Shown one piece after another: positions 54,334 to 62,442 of a DNA stretch of 64,000 bases. The stretch lies in NCBI GenBank assembly GCA_965215315.1, contig CBDCDB010000008.1, forward strand, positions 2,790,001-2,854,000, written 5' to 3'. Under the pieces are notes generated by a model. That model was given only the letters and a program-made list of their open reading frames with translations. It made no database searches and was not told the DNA's origin. The stretch's first letter is position 1. Each line of letters starts with the position of its first letter. Made by a program: the position numbers and the translations under genes. The stretch comes from Truepera sp965215315 (GTDB lineage Bacteria; Deinococcota; Deinococci; Deinococcales; Trueperaceae).

Positions 54334-55440
54334 AGTATCCCCAAGCTATACTTGAGGGATGCAACCCCTCTATGTTGAGCTGAGCGAGCAAGAAGACAGA
54401 AAGCTGCTAGAGATAGAGAAAGCCCCCCACTTCAAGCCCAAGGTGCGTCTGCGAGCCAGTGTTCTACGGTTATCGAACCAAGGCTGGCGTGTGCCGAAGC
54501 TAGCTGCTTACTTGGGCCGAGGCGAAGAAAGTATCAGGCGCGATCTGAAAAGGTGGCAACAGCAAGGCGTGGCAGGTCTGGGCGACGGCACAGCGCCGGG
54601 ACAAGCTCCTTTGATTACGGACGAAATAAGAACCCAACTGGCCCTATACCTTGCTGAAGAACGGAGCTGGACAGCCTCGCAGCTTGCCGCTGAGATAGCT
54701 GGGAAATTCAACATAAAGGTCACAGCTGAAGCGATACGCCAGCACCTCAACCGCTTGGGCTATGTCTGGAAAAGGACGCGCTACGTGCCCTGTAAAACGG
54801 TAGACCCTGAGCTTGAACAGCAGCACCGAGCGGGTTTAGACACGCTTAAAAGGGGGCGGCAGAAAAAAGGCTGAAGCTTTATTATCTAGACGAAGTAGGC
54901 TTTAGTCTGGCGCTGGGCACAACGTACACCTGGGCAAAATCTGGTCACACCACATTAGCAGTTCCGACACGCTGGAGATAGAACGGGCAAAGCCCGGCCC
55001 GTTGGGCCTAGTTCGCAGTCACGGACGACTTAACCTTATCGGTGCGCTCGAAGTTTATGGAGCAAGGCAAACGCTTCACTACGAAGCTTTAGAAACATCG
55101 GTCAGAAGTGCCAATGTCCTAGCCTTCTTAGAACACCTCGCTGATAGCTGTTCGCCTGACAGCTTGAGTGTTGTGGTTCTGGATAACGCTACTTTTCACC
55201 GCGCTAAAATGGTTCAATCCAAACGTGCTGCTTGGGAAGCTCAGGGACTCTATCTACGCTTTCTGCCGCCTTATTGCCCACACTTCAATCTCATCGAATG
55301 TCTTTGGAAACGGCTCAAGGCTTGGCTCCTCCCAAGGCGTTGCTACGATGCCCTCAGAGACCTCCGCAAAGCTGTTACCCAAGCACTCGAGCTGCTTGGA
55401 GCAACCGCCGTCTAAGCCTCAGTCTTCATTTGGGGGTACT
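54334..55440 (+). mobile_element. IS630-family element downstream of pstB
   Basis: About 1107 bp. Left end AGTATCCCCAAGC, right end (reverse complement) AGTACCCCCAAAT, flanked by TA at 54332-54333 and 55441-55442, as expected for IS630/Tc1. Different from the 27.4-kb element in both ends and protein. Confidence 0.8.
54359..55415 (+). pseudogene. IS630-family transposase, frame-disrupted
   Basis: The first frame (54359-54874) encodes the HTH region (LRLSNQGWRVPKLAAYLGRGEESIRRDL). At CAGAAAAAAGGC (about 54863-54874) a -1 shift gives KLYYLDEVGFSLALG with the first catalytic Asp. A second disruption at about 54975-55000 is needed to reach the last part (LVRSHGRLNLIGALEV, VVVLDNATFH, HFNLIECLWKRLK with Asp and Glu). 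The A6G site may be programmed, but the second break looks like real damage. TATACT lies 6 nt before the ATG. Confidence 0.75.
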
Positions 55441-55492
55441 TAACTGTAACGTACTGCTTTTGTGCTCCGGTCAAGCCGTGTTTTATTTTTGT

Positions 55493-56647
55493 ATGACCTG
55501 CTCTTTACGACGCTTTAGCGCCTCTTTCGGTGTGTGTTTGGCATTAGCAGCTTGTACGCCACAGGTTTCACCACAGGATTCTGCGGTGGGCGCACTCGAG
55601 ACCGACGCCGTAAAGCTCGAGCCCACCTTTACCGGCCTCACCCAACCCACCGACCTGCGCTTTTTGGGAGACGGCCTTGCACTCGCCACCGAGCAAGCCG
55701 GAACAGTTGTTTTACTGGGTGACGGCAAGCCCAAAACCGTCTTCGACTTACGTAAAAGCGTCGGCTGCTGCGGCGAACGCGGGCTGTTGAGCTTGGCGTT
55801 ACACCCAGACTTTGCCCATAACGGTCTCGCGTTTCTCTATGCTACGGATAAAACCGGCGGTACAACCCTCAGCCGGGTGACGTTAACGCCTAAGACGCTC
55901 GAAGCTGACCCCTCGAGCCTAACAACACTCCTAAAAATTCCGCAACCCGGCCCAACGCATAACGGCGGTCAGCTTCAGTTCGGCCCGGACGGTCGTCTTT
56001 ACCTCTCGACCGGCGACGGTGAATACCGCCCGTCGTGGCTCGGCGCACTGCCTTACGCGCAGGAACCGGACAAGCTGCTGGGTAAACTGCTCCGCTTCGA
56101 CGTGAGTGAAACCGGGAAGCTCTCAGCGCCGCAAAACAATCCTTTTACGGGGACAAAAAACGCAAAAAGCGCAGTTTGGGCGCTCGGTCTCCGTAACCCG
56201 TGGCGCTTTTCGTTTGACCCAAATACCGGCGACCTTTACGTTGCTGACGTGGGCGAGACAGTGTTTGAAGAGGTGAATGTGACACCTCCAGATGAGGGCG
56301 GCCTCAACTACGGTTGGCCCCGCGCCGAAGGCCCGAAGTGCCGTCAAGAGAGTTGTGCGGCTTTCGCTATGCCTGTACTCAGCTATACCCACGACGAAGG
56401 TTGCTCTGTTACCGGCGGTTACGTTTACAGAGGTCAAGCGCTACCTGAGCTGACCGGTCATTACCTGTACGGCGACTTTTGTGACGGCACCCTCTGGGCT
56501 GCTGCAGAGAAAAACGGCGTCTGGCAGACGCAGACGTTGCTCGAGACTCCCCTCACCATCAGCAGTTTCGCGCAAGACGGCGCGGGTGAAGTGTATGTGC
56601 TCGATTACGCTGCTGGAACCGTCTACCAACTTGTAACGAACGAATAG
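55493..56647 (+). CDS. PQQ-type sugar dehydrogenase (GSDH family) lipoprotein
   Basis: 384 residues; lipobox LAAC (Cys about 21). Six-bladed propeller of the glucose/sorbosone dehydrogenase family: GERGLLSLALHPDF, GPTHNGGQLQFGPDGRLYLSTGDG (split), LGLRNPWRFSFDPNTGDLYVADVG and GGYVYRG. Oxidises soluble aldose sugars outside the cytoplasm with a quinone cofactor. The start is inferred from the signal peptide. Confidence 0.85.
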   Translation: MTCSLRRFSASFGVCLALAACTPQVSPQDSAVGALETDAVKLEPTFTGLTQPTDLRFLGDGLALATEQAGTVVLLGDGKPKTVFDLRKSVGCCGERGLLSLALHPDFAHNGLAFLYATDKTGGTTLSRVTLTPKTLEADPSSLTTLLKIPQPGPTHNGGQLQFGPDGRLYLSTGDGEYRPSWLGALPYAQEPDKLLGKLLRFDVSETGKLSAPQNNPFTGTKNAKSAVWALGLRNPWRFSFDPNTGDLYVADVGETVFEEVNVTPPDEGGLNYGWPRAEGPKCRQESCAAFAMPVLSYTHDEGCSVTGGYVYRGQALPELTGHYLYGDFCDGTLWAAAEKNGVWQTQTLLETPLTISSFAQDGAGEVYVLDYAAGTVYQLVTNE

Positions 56648-56670
56648 CAATTCCGAGCCATCCCAAACCA

Positions 56671-56698
56671 TTGACATATTTAGGTTTATCTATATAAT
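56671..56698 (+). promoter_or_regulatory. Consensus promoter of the arsR/micropeptide operon
   Basis: TTGACA (56671-56676), 16-bp spacer, TATAAT (56693-56698). Transcription should start at about 56704-56706, which is the GTG itself, so the mRNA is probably leaderless. The AT-rich spacer could hold the ArsR operator. Confidence 0.85.
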
Positions 56699-56704
56699 GG
56701 AGGT

Positions 56705-57034
56705 GTGTTAGACTCTCAGCAACTCAAAGCGCTCGCCGATCCGGTGCGGCTTACAATTCTGGAGTTTCTCCTGAATCCCATTCAGACGTGCTGTATTCAA
56801 GACGAAGGCGTCTGCGCGTGCGACTTCGAGAACGTTCTCGGTTTGGCACAGCCCACCGTCAGCCATCATCTCAAGCTGTTGGTACAGGCGGGCTTCGTCA
56901 ACGCGAAAAAGCGCGGGCGCTGGGTTTATTACGACCTGAACCGGGAGGCGTTCGTGTCGCTGCAGGGTGCGCTCTCACCTTACACTGCGTCCACGTCCCC
57001 TACTGCCGCACGCCGAGAGGAGGTGAGTTTATGA
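56705..57034 (+). CDS. ArsR/SmtB-family metalloregulator
   Basis: 109 residues. Winged helix with LKALADPVRLTILEFLL and the recognition helix LAQPTVSHHLKLLVQAGFV, followed by KRGRWVYYDLN. Between the first helices lie cysteines in the order QTCCIQDEGVCACDFEN, which could form an As(III), Cd(II) or Cu-type site; this pattern is like ArsR members with Cys near the alpha-3 helix. GTG start sits at the predicted transcription start. The stop overlaps the start of a Cys-rich micropeptide as ATGA, so both proteins are linked. Confidence 0.9.
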   Translation: MLDSQQLKALADPVRLTILEFLLNPIQTCCIQDEGVCACDFENVLGLAQPTVSHHLKLLVQAGFVNAKKRGRWVYYDLNREAFVSLQGALSPYTASTSPTAARREEVSL

Positions 57035-57102
57035 CGGTACAAGCTTGCGACTGTGACCTCTGTAACTGCGACGCGTGCTGCTGCGACTGCAGCTGCTGCT
57101 AA
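57031..57102 (+). CDS. 23-residue cysteine-rich micropeptide, metallothionein-like
   Basis: Overlaps the arsR stop (ATGA at 57031-57034) with a GAGAGGAGG Shine-Dalgarno 7-8 nt upstream inside arsR. The product is 23 residues with ten cysteines and four aspartates; its core reads CDCDLCNCDACCCDCSCC (residues 6-23). Nothing else in it could form a fold without metal. The combination with a Cys-containing ArsR and a shared leaderless promoter suggests a metal- or arsenic-binding peptide made on derepression. It is too short for standard gene callers. I know of no described family with this sequence; function is inferred. Confidence 0.8.
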   Translation: MTVQACDCDLCNCDACCCDCSCC

Positions 57103-57125
57103 GTAAATGTGATAGCAACTAAAGT

Positions 57126-57150
57126 GGGCACGCCCCCGAGCAGCGTGCCC
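57126..57150 (+). terminator. Hairpin after the micropeptide gene
   Basis: GGGCACGC / GCGTGCCC hairpin, no pronounced T-run; possible weak terminator. Confidence 0.45.
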
Positions 57151-57192
57151 CGCTGTTCTAGCCCGAGGTTATGGCTCGAGGAAGCCAGTCTG

Positions 57193-57954
57193 CTACTCGC
57201 TGGGCTTTTCCTGCAGCGCCGCCCGTAGCGGACGTAAATTGAGCTGAAGCGAATGCAGCGTGTAGTAAACCGGGTAGGTTAATGATACGTAAAGAATGAC
57301 CGTTCGCAGGGTGCCCGGCCCCAGCAGTAGCGCCACCAAACAGAGCAAGCTCCAGATCGAACCCAAAACGATGTGCAGCGTGCGTCCGCGCGGCAAACGG
57401 CTTACATACAAAAAACGCACCGGCACAAATACCATTAGAGACAAACCCAAAATCAGCAGGGCGTTAAAAAGTGGCGGCGTCTGCAGCAGATAGAGATAAA
57501 AAACAACGATGCCCCAGTACGACGGAAACCCGACAAAAAAGCCCGCATCGGCGAGTTTAGCGGTTGTGCGGGAGAAACCGAAAGCCGAAGAGAACATCGC
57601 AAACGCGGCAATCAGCACAGCGGGCGGTGCCAGAAGTTGAGCTTGCAAAAGCAGCACCATTGGCAACACGACGTAGCTCGTAAAGTCGATGATGTTATCG
57701 AGCAAACTGCCGTCAATCGCGGCAGCCGTCTCTTTGACCCGGTATTTACGGGCTAACGCGCCGTCGGTCGCGTCAATCACCATCGTTACAGCGATGGCCC
57801 CGAGCGCCCAGCGAAAGGTACCTTCTAGAAGCCACTGCAACGCTAAAGCCACAAAAAAGAGCGTCGAGGCGGTGTAAATGTGAACAAGGTAGCCCCGGAC
57901 GGTCTCCCGAAAAGTATCGCGGTTCGGCGTCGGCATGTAGTAAGAGCGTAGCAC
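57193..57954 (-). CDS. CDP-alcohol phosphatidyltransferase, phosphatidylcholine synthase-like
   Basis: 253 residues (or 247 from the ATG at 57936). Eight hydrophobic segments and the CDP-alcohol motif DATDGALAR...GSLLDNIIDF (D-x2-DG-x2-AR-x8..-G-x3-D-x3-D). VGFPSYWGIVVFYLYLL resembles the Pcs branch, which condenses choline with CDP-diacylglycerol; other head groups are possible. A TACGCT box 8 nt before the internal ATG favours that start. Confidence 0.82.
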   Translation of the reverse strand: MLRSYYMPTPNRDTFRETVRGYLVHIYTASTLFFVALALQWLLEGTFRWALGAIAVTMVIDATDGALARKYRVKETAAAIDGSLLDNIIDFTSYVVLPMVLLLQAQLLAPPAVLIAAFAMFSSAFGFSRTTAKLADAGFFVGFPSYWGIVVFYLYLLQTPPLFNALLILGLSLMVFVPVRFLYVSRLPRGRTLHIVLGSIWSLLCLVALLLGPGTLRTVILYVSLTYPVYYTLHSLQLNLRPLRAALQEKPSE

Positions 57955-58102
57955 GCCACGCTTGAAAGTGCGGTAAAGGTTTTTCGGCAGTGTTGGACAG
58001 GATAGTTGAACAGAAAAAAGTCAGTGGAAAAGCCTCGAGTACCTAACGCCGTCATTCTCTCTTCTTGTTCCCGTAAGCTGCAAAACCGACACCCGGTCAG
58101 GC

Positions 58103-58264
58103 TCAGTCTTTGAACCTCCTCGAGACGCTCATTAGGCCACTGCCAGCCAAGATAATTACACCGACGACGACCTACGGCGTCGGTACGCCGAGCAGGTCGG
58201 CTCCGAGCGCAAGACCTAAAATCAGCAGGCAGTAACCCAAGAGGTAGAGGAGCGTTCTAGACAC
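58103..58264 (-). pseudogene. Small two-helix membrane protein with an in-frame amber codon
   Basis: From GTG 58264, 30 codons read SRTLLYLLGYCLLILGLALG and ADLLGVPTP, then TAG (58172-58174), then the same frame continues VVVGVIILAGSGLMSVSRRFKD to TGA. The combined 53 residues would have two membrane helices with a short loop, and the amber sits in the loop. It looks like a recently inactivated gene, or readthrough/suppression. The remainder of the 417-bp region between the phosphatidyltransferase and the phosphoesterase shows nothing else. Confidence 0.5.
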
Positions 58265-58357
58265 CCTTTACTCTACCTTTGCGCCGCTCTATGTTTCGTG
58301 CGCTATGAACCTCGCCCACTGCTCTACACACGTCTAAAGGGAACCTAGGGAGGATGC

Positions 58358-58363
58358 TACGAT
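58358..58363 (+). promoter_or_regulatory. Candidate -10 box of the metallophosphoesterase gene
   Basis: TACGAT with 8 nt to the TTG start at 58372; GGGAGG further upstream is too distant for a Shine-Dalgarno. Confidence 0.35.
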
Positions 58364-58371
58364 AGGCTATC

Positions 58372-59223
58372 TTGATTGCCGTCATCGCCGACATCCACGC
58401 GAATATTCAGGCTTTAGAGGCTGTTCTAACTGACCTTACCGAAATGGGCGCAGAGGAAATTGTCGTCAACGGCGACCTCGTAAACCGTGGCCCCAACAAT
58501 GCCGCGGTTGTCGAACGTATCTTCAACTTAGAAAACATCAGCGCCGTAACGCTCGGCAACCACGACGACCTCATGCGTAAATGGGTTGACCACGACCCCG
58601 ACATTCCTGAGTTGTGGTTTGAGGACGCGTTCTGGTACGGGATGGCGTGGCCCGCCGCGCAGCTTGCCGAAACGGGGTGGCTAGAGCCGTTACGCAACTT
58701 GCCGATGACCTACCGGGTTGATAGACCGGAGCTACCTCGGCTCCTGTTTTCACACGGTTCCCCGCGCCACTACCGTGAAGGGTACGCGGCTTATCTCGAG
58801 GATAAGGCATTAGCAGAAATCGTCGCGGACTATCCCGCCGACGTCCTCATCGGCTCGCACACCCACCGGCCTTACGAGCACCGTTACGGCGAGCACCTCA
58901 TCTTAAATACCGGCGCAGTCGGAACGCCTTTTAACGGCGACCCGCGTGCGCAGTATCTTTTGCTGCACCCGAAAAACGGATGGCAACCCGAGTTTAGAGC
59001 CGTGCCTTACGACCGCACGGCGGCGCTGAGCGCTTTTGAAACGTCCGGGTATTTAGCGGCGGGCGGACTCAGCGCCCGGATTTTTTACGAAGAGTTGCGT
59101 TTGGCGCGGCCTCTCTATATGAATTTTTGGGAGTGGACAGAAACGCAGGGACGTCCGAAGGACTGGGAGAGTTGGGACGCCTTCAAAAGCCGGTACGCTG
59201 AGCGTTTCCAAAGGGTCGCTTAG
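58372..59223 (+). CDS. Calcineurin-like metallophosphoesterase
   Basis: 283 residues of the YfcE/MJ0936-like phosphodiesterase type. Metal ligands: Asp7 and His9 (ADIHAN), Asp35 (NGDLVNRGP), Asn63-His64 (GNHDD), then FSHGSP and GSHTHRPY. Hydrolyses phosphomono- or diesters; the substrate is unknown. TTG start, supported by the exact N-terminus MIAVIADIHA and a -10 box 8 nt upstream. Confidence 0.87.
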   Translation: MIAVIADIHANIQALEAVLTDLTEMGAEEIVVNGDLVNRGPNNAAVVERIFNLENISAVTLGNHDDLMRKWVDHDPDIPELWFEDAFWYGMAWPAAQLAETGWLEPLRNLPMTYRVDRPELPRLLFSHGSPRHYREGYAAYLEDKALAEIVADYPADVLIGSHTHRPYEHRYGEHLILNTGAVGTPFNGDPRAQYLLLHPKNGWQPEFRAVPYDRTAALSAFETSGYLAAGGLSARIFYEELRLARPLYMNFWEWTETQGRPKDWESWDAFKSRYAERFQRVA

Positions 59224-59343
59224 CCTGACCGGAAACCTGTTAAGCTGAGTCTAGCCACTGGTCGGCCCTTCAAACCTTCAGTCAAATCAACCCCGTACTT
59301 TTACGGCGTTTTGGGTTGACTCGAGTCCTCTCAAGGAGACCTT

Positions 59344-59826
59344 ATGACTAAAGCTGTTCCCACCGCCGAACTTGCCAAAGAGATTTTGTATCTACTTACT
59401 GAAACTTTTGAGAGTTCGATCAAAGACGGCAATGCGTATCTAGACAAGGGTACGGGCATCTTTATGACGCTGAACGCCGTAAACGCCGAGGACGCGTCAA
59501 AACCTGCGTTTCCCGGCGCAACGACGCTTGTGGCTCAAACCGAACATGTGCGGTTTTATCTGGTTGCGCTCGAGGGTTTTCTAAACGGAACGCATGTACA
59601 CGTCGATTGGGACGAGAGTTGGACGCTCAAAACCGTCACCCCGCAAGCGTGGGACACGCTTAGAGCCGACCTGCACAAAACGTATACGCATACTGCCGAA
59701 CTGATTGAGGGATTTGAGCTTTGGAACGAGGACGAACTCGGTGACGCGCTCGCCATGCTGACCCACAGCGCCTACCATTTGGGAGCCATCCGACAACTCG
59801 TCAAAGCGCTCGGCTCAGCCTCGTAA
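59344..59826 (+). CDS. DinB-like four-helix protein
   Basis: 160 residues, all helical, with His at QTEHVRFYL and SAYHLGAIRQL in positions typical of the DinB/YfiT metal site. These may be thiol-dependent metal-binding enzymes (bacillithiol/mycothiol transferase fold); no activity can be assigned. AAGGAGACCTT precedes the ATG. Confidence 0.7.
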   Translation: MTKAVPTAELAKEILYLLTETFESSIKDGNAYLDKGTGIFMTLNAVNAEDASKPAFPGATTLVAQTEHVRFYLVALEGFLNGTHVHVDWDESWTLKTVTPQAWDTLRADLHKTYTHTAELIEGFELWNEDELGDALAMLTHSAYHLGAIRQLVKALGSAS

Positions 59827-59833
59827 AGCACAC

Positions 59834-59867
59834 AAAAACGCCGGACAAGTCACTCTGCCCGGCGTTT
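59834..59867. terminator. Bidirectional terminator
   Basis: AAAAACGCCGG / CCGGCGTTT hairpin between the DinB-like gene and the convergent ferredoxin gene. Confidence 0.8.
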
Positions 59868-59883
59868 GGTCTTGGGTAAATGT

Positions 59884-60120
59884 TTAGACGCCTGAAAGCT
59901 CGTAGTTTTTCTTAATAAACGATTCCCATTCGCTCGGCACGTCTTCTTCGGGGAAGATGGCGCTGACCGGGCACGCCGGGACGCACGCGCCGCAGTCGAT
60001 GCACTCATCGGGGTGGATGTAGAGCTGGTCGTCGGCCTCGTAGATACACTCGACGGGGCACACATCGACGCACGACTGGTCCTTGACGCCGATACACGGT
60101 TCGACAATAATATGGGGCAC
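59884..60120 (-). CDS. Seven-iron ferredoxin ([3Fe-4S][4Fe-4S])
   Basis: 78 residues, low-potential electron carrier. Cysteines at 9, 17, 21, 25, 40, 43, 46 and 50 reproduce the Azotobacter/Thermus seven-iron pattern shifted by one: 9, 17 and 50 for the 3Fe cluster, 21, 40, 43 and 46 for the 4Fe cluster, with Cys25 free. GTG start with AGGAGG at 7 nt. A perfect palindrome overlaps the promoter (next entry). Confidence 0.92.
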   Translation of the reverse strand: MPHIIVEPCIGVKDQSCVDVCPVECIYEADDQLYIHPDECIDCGACVPACPVSAIFPEEDVPSEWESFIKKNYELSGV

Positions 60121-60136
60121 AGGTTTCCTCCTAAAT

Positions 60137-60161
60137 ACTATATTAGAGACACGTCTCTAAT
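60137..60161 (-). promoter_or_regulatory. Ferredoxin promoter with palindromic operator
   Basis: TATAGT -10 box at 60137-60142 (minus strand) directly abuts the palindrome ATTAGAGACACGTCTCTAAT at 60142-60161 (9-bp arms, 2-bp centre). The site lies where a repressor would block the -35/-10 region. The regulator is unknown. Confidence 0.65.
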
Positions 60162-60226
60162 GAAGGGTGAGGTGTTGCAGAAGCGCTTTTCAGCGCCCGG
60201 AAAGACGGACTTGTAGGCTCTCAAAC

Positions 60227-60688
60227 TTAGGCGGCGACAGGCTCTGTGCCTACCTCTTTATTATGCGTGGTACGCGTAGAACGCGCAACCCCTACGAGCA
60301 ACACAGTGATGAGCGTAAACGCGATGAGCGCGAGAAACGGAATGGTGATAAAACCGAGCCAGTTGATGTACTCCTGTGAACAAGGGACACCTGAGCGGCA
60401 GATGCTCGGCGGACGAAATCCCGGCACTTTTTGCTCGAGGTAATGAAACACCGAGACGCCTATCCCCAAGATAGACAGGGGTAGGGCGTAAACCACCACA
60501 TTACGGTCTTGGCGGTACGAGGCAATCCCCAGCAAAATCACGAGCGGATACATCAAAACGCGCTGATACCAGCAGAGCGCACACGGAATAAAAAACCGCA
60601 CCTCGCTAAAGTACAAGCTTCCGGCAGTAGCGACGAGGGCGACAATCCACGCCCCGTAAAGACCAAACCCGCGAAAAAAGCCCTGCAC
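60227..60688 (-). CDS. Disulfide-bond oxidoreductase, DsbB/BdbC type
   Basis: 153 residues with four membrane helices. The redox pairs are Cys36-Cys39 (PCALCW) and Cys97-Cys103 (ICRSGVPC). It reoxidises the DsbA-type partner encoded immediately upstream (3 nt gap) and passes electrons to quinone. GTG start. Confidence 0.92.
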   Translation of the reverse strand: MQGFFRGFGLYGAWIVALVATAGSLYFSEVRFFIPCALCWYQRVLMYPLVILLGIASYRQDRNVVVYALPLSILGIGVSVFHYLEQKVPGFRPPSICRSGVPCSQEYINWLGFITIPFLALIAFTLITVLLVGVARSTRTTHNKEVGTEPVAA

Positions 60689-60691
60689 GGT

Positions 60692-61369
60692 CTAGTTGGC
60701 CTGGGCGTCTTCGACGGCTGTCTGAATCGCGCTGAACTCGAAACTCTCTAAACGCTGCCCGTTTATAAAGACCGACGGCGTACCCTGAACTCCGGCGGCG
60801 TCGCCCATTGCTTTTTCCGAAGAGACTTGCTCAGCATAGGTGTCTTCTCCAGTGCAGCTTTGCAGGGCGTCGGCGTCGAGGTTGGGCAGGTTATTACGGG
60901 CAACGTCAGCTAAGAAGGCAGGGGTAGCCCACTCTTCACTTTCTGGGCCTTGTGAGCGGAAAAGATAGGTTTTATAGTCCCAGAAGGCTTCTGGGTCTTG
61001 GTTGTAGACGCATTCACCGGCCTTAGCTGCTGTAGTTGAGTCCGGCCCGATAAACGGATAGTTGATAAAGTAAATCCGCGCCTGACCGGTGTCAATAAGT
61101 TCACGTTTGACCTCAGGAAAGACGTTCTCGTCGAAGAACTGGCAAGCGGGGCATTTGAAATCTTCAAATACCGCAATTTCGACCGGTGCGTCTTCCTGAC
61201 CGAGCATCGGTTGACCGTTGACGTCGAGGTCGCCGCTTGCTGGCGTGGTCGCGCTCGTTTGCGGGGCAACTTGACGGTAGACGATAAAACCTACAAGAGC
61301 GACGGCTAAGACAATCAGCGTGACTAGGGTCAGTCGCTGGGCTGTGCGGGTGTTTCTTGGAGTAGACAT
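60692..61369 (-). CDS. Membrane-anchored DsbA/BdbD-type thiol oxidoreductase
   Basis: 225 residues. N-terminal membrane anchor (about 13-31), thioredoxin-fold domain with Cys73-P-A-Cys76 and the cis-Pro loop QGTPSVFINGQRL. It introduces disulfides into exported proteins and forms a pair with the DsbB-type gene. TATACT lies 7 nt before the ATG, giving a leaderless layout. Confidence 0.92.
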   Translation of the reverse strand: MSTPRNTRTAQRLTLVTLIVLAVALVGFIVYRQVAPQTSATTPASGDLDVNGQPMLGQEDAPVEIAVFEDFKCPACQFFDENVFPEVKRELIDTGQARIYFINYPFIGPDSTTAAKAGECVYNQDPEAFWDYKTYLFRSQGPESEEWATPAFLADVARNNLPNLDADALQSCTGEDTYAEQVSSEKAMGDAAGVQGTPSVFINGQRLESFEFSAIQTAVEDAQAN

Positions 61370-61376
61370 ATCTTTA

Positions 61377-61382
61377 AGTATA
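61377..61382 (-). promoter_or_regulatory. Candidate -10 box of the dsbA-dsbB operon
   Basis: TATACT on the minus strand, 7 nt before the ATG at 61369. Confidence 0.5.
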
Positions 61383-61493
61383 GAGGCTTCTAATGAAAGG
61401 GATGTGCCCTTTTCGACCGGGCGTGTGCCGAAACATCGGGTGCAGCTTCACTGGCTTCCTGCTGCGGTTTATGGCCCGTTTAAGAGAGGTTTT

Positions 61494-61718
61494 CTAGACG
61501 GCGTTCTGCGTGTTGAGCGACGCACGGTAGCCTTCGGCTTCAACGGCTTGCAACATCGTCTGGACGTCGCCGCTCCCTTCGACCAGCGCTTGACCCGCCT
61601 GAAGGTCAACCTGCGCTTTATCAACGCCGGGGGTACGCTCGAGCGCCCCCTTCACCGCCTCGACACAGTGGTCGCAGGTCATGCCTTCGATATTGAGCTT
61701 GGTTTGATAGTGAGCCAT
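61494..61718 (-). CDS. Heavy-metal-associated domain protein (copper chaperone-like)
   Basis: 74 residues, one HMA domain with GMTCDHC (Cys15 and Cys18) and the usual beta-alpha-beta-beta-alpha-beta length. Probably carries Cu(I) to a P-type ATPase not present here. ATG at 61718 is favoured because AAAGGAGATGCTA lies just upstream; an extension starting at 61754 is less likely. Confidence 0.88.
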   Translation of the reverse strand: MAHYQTKLNIEGMTCDHCVEAVKGALERTPGVDKAQVDLQAGQALVEGSGDVQTMLQAVEAEGYRASLNTQNAV

Positions 61719-61881
61719 TAGCATCTCCTTTGTCTGTAACAGGCTTTCTTTCATTATAAACGCGGCTGCTTAGGCGAACATGGGTGCAGGTGAACTTTTA
61801 TGGTGGAGCAATGGTGTCTGCTGGACGCGGCACAGACAGTTTCAGTTTGGCGTAGCTCGAGCTCTTCTTTAACCAATCCGC

Positions 61882-61887
61882 TACACT
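61882..61887 (+). promoter_or_regulatory. Candidate -10 box of the DinB-family gene
   Basis: TACACT, 6 nt before the ATG at 61894. Confidence 0.45.
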
Positions 61888-61893
61888 ACCGAG

Positions 61894-62406
61894 ATGAGAA
61901 TCCAAAACCCGCTCCTGCTTGAAGACCTACCCGGTTACACGCCGCACATCAGCCGACTCTTATCAATGATGGATTACGTGCGCGACACCACGCTCTACGC
62001 CGTAAAAGACCTTAATGCAGCGCAACTCGACTATTTGCCCCACCCAGAGGGCAACTCTATCGGGATGCTGCTCGCGCATGTTGCAGCCGTCGAGGAAGGG
62101 TACTATTTGGACACCGTTGAGAACCAAGTGGTCGACTGGGGAACCCCGGCTCAAGCCCTTGGTGAAACAGGCCGCAAAGCTATCAACGGGAAACCTCTAA
62201 AGCACTATTTGAGTGAATTGGCGCGCGTTCGAGAGCAAACCTTAGCAGGCCTCAAAAATCGTGATGACGCCTGGTTACATGAAGTTGATGTATCTCGAGA
62301 GGTACCCAGAAGCAATTACTACAAATGGTTTCACGTTTTTGAAGGTGAAACAAATCACCGGGGTCAGATGTTGCTCGTTCGGAAGCTGCTACCTGCTGAG
62401 CTGTAA
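61894..62406 (+). CDS. DinB-family (DUF664-type) protein
   Basis: 170 residues, helical bundle. His triad positions are in MLLAHVAAVEEGYY, and FEGETNHRGQMLLVRKLL carries the closing ExxNHRGQ motif of the DUF664/DinB branch. Probably a metal-dependent thiol-linked transferase; substrate unknown. Leaderless layout. Confidence 0.8.
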   Translation: MRIQNPLLLEDLPGYTPHISRLLSMMDYVRDTTLYAVKDLNAAQLDYLPHPEGNSIGMLLAHVAAVEEGYYLDTVENQVVDWGTPAQALGETGRKAINGKPLKHYLSELARVREQTLAGLKNRDDAWLHEVDVSREVPRSNYYKWFHVFEGETNHRGQMLLVRKLLPAEL

Positions 62407-62442
62407 ACGCGAGCTTGAGGGTTCAACTCGGGCAGCGTGTGG

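Noticed and set aside
8000..60000. Frequent TTTTACGG / CCGTAAAA strings
   Set aside because: They recur in genes and spacers, but I could not separate a real bias from codon and composition effects without counts.
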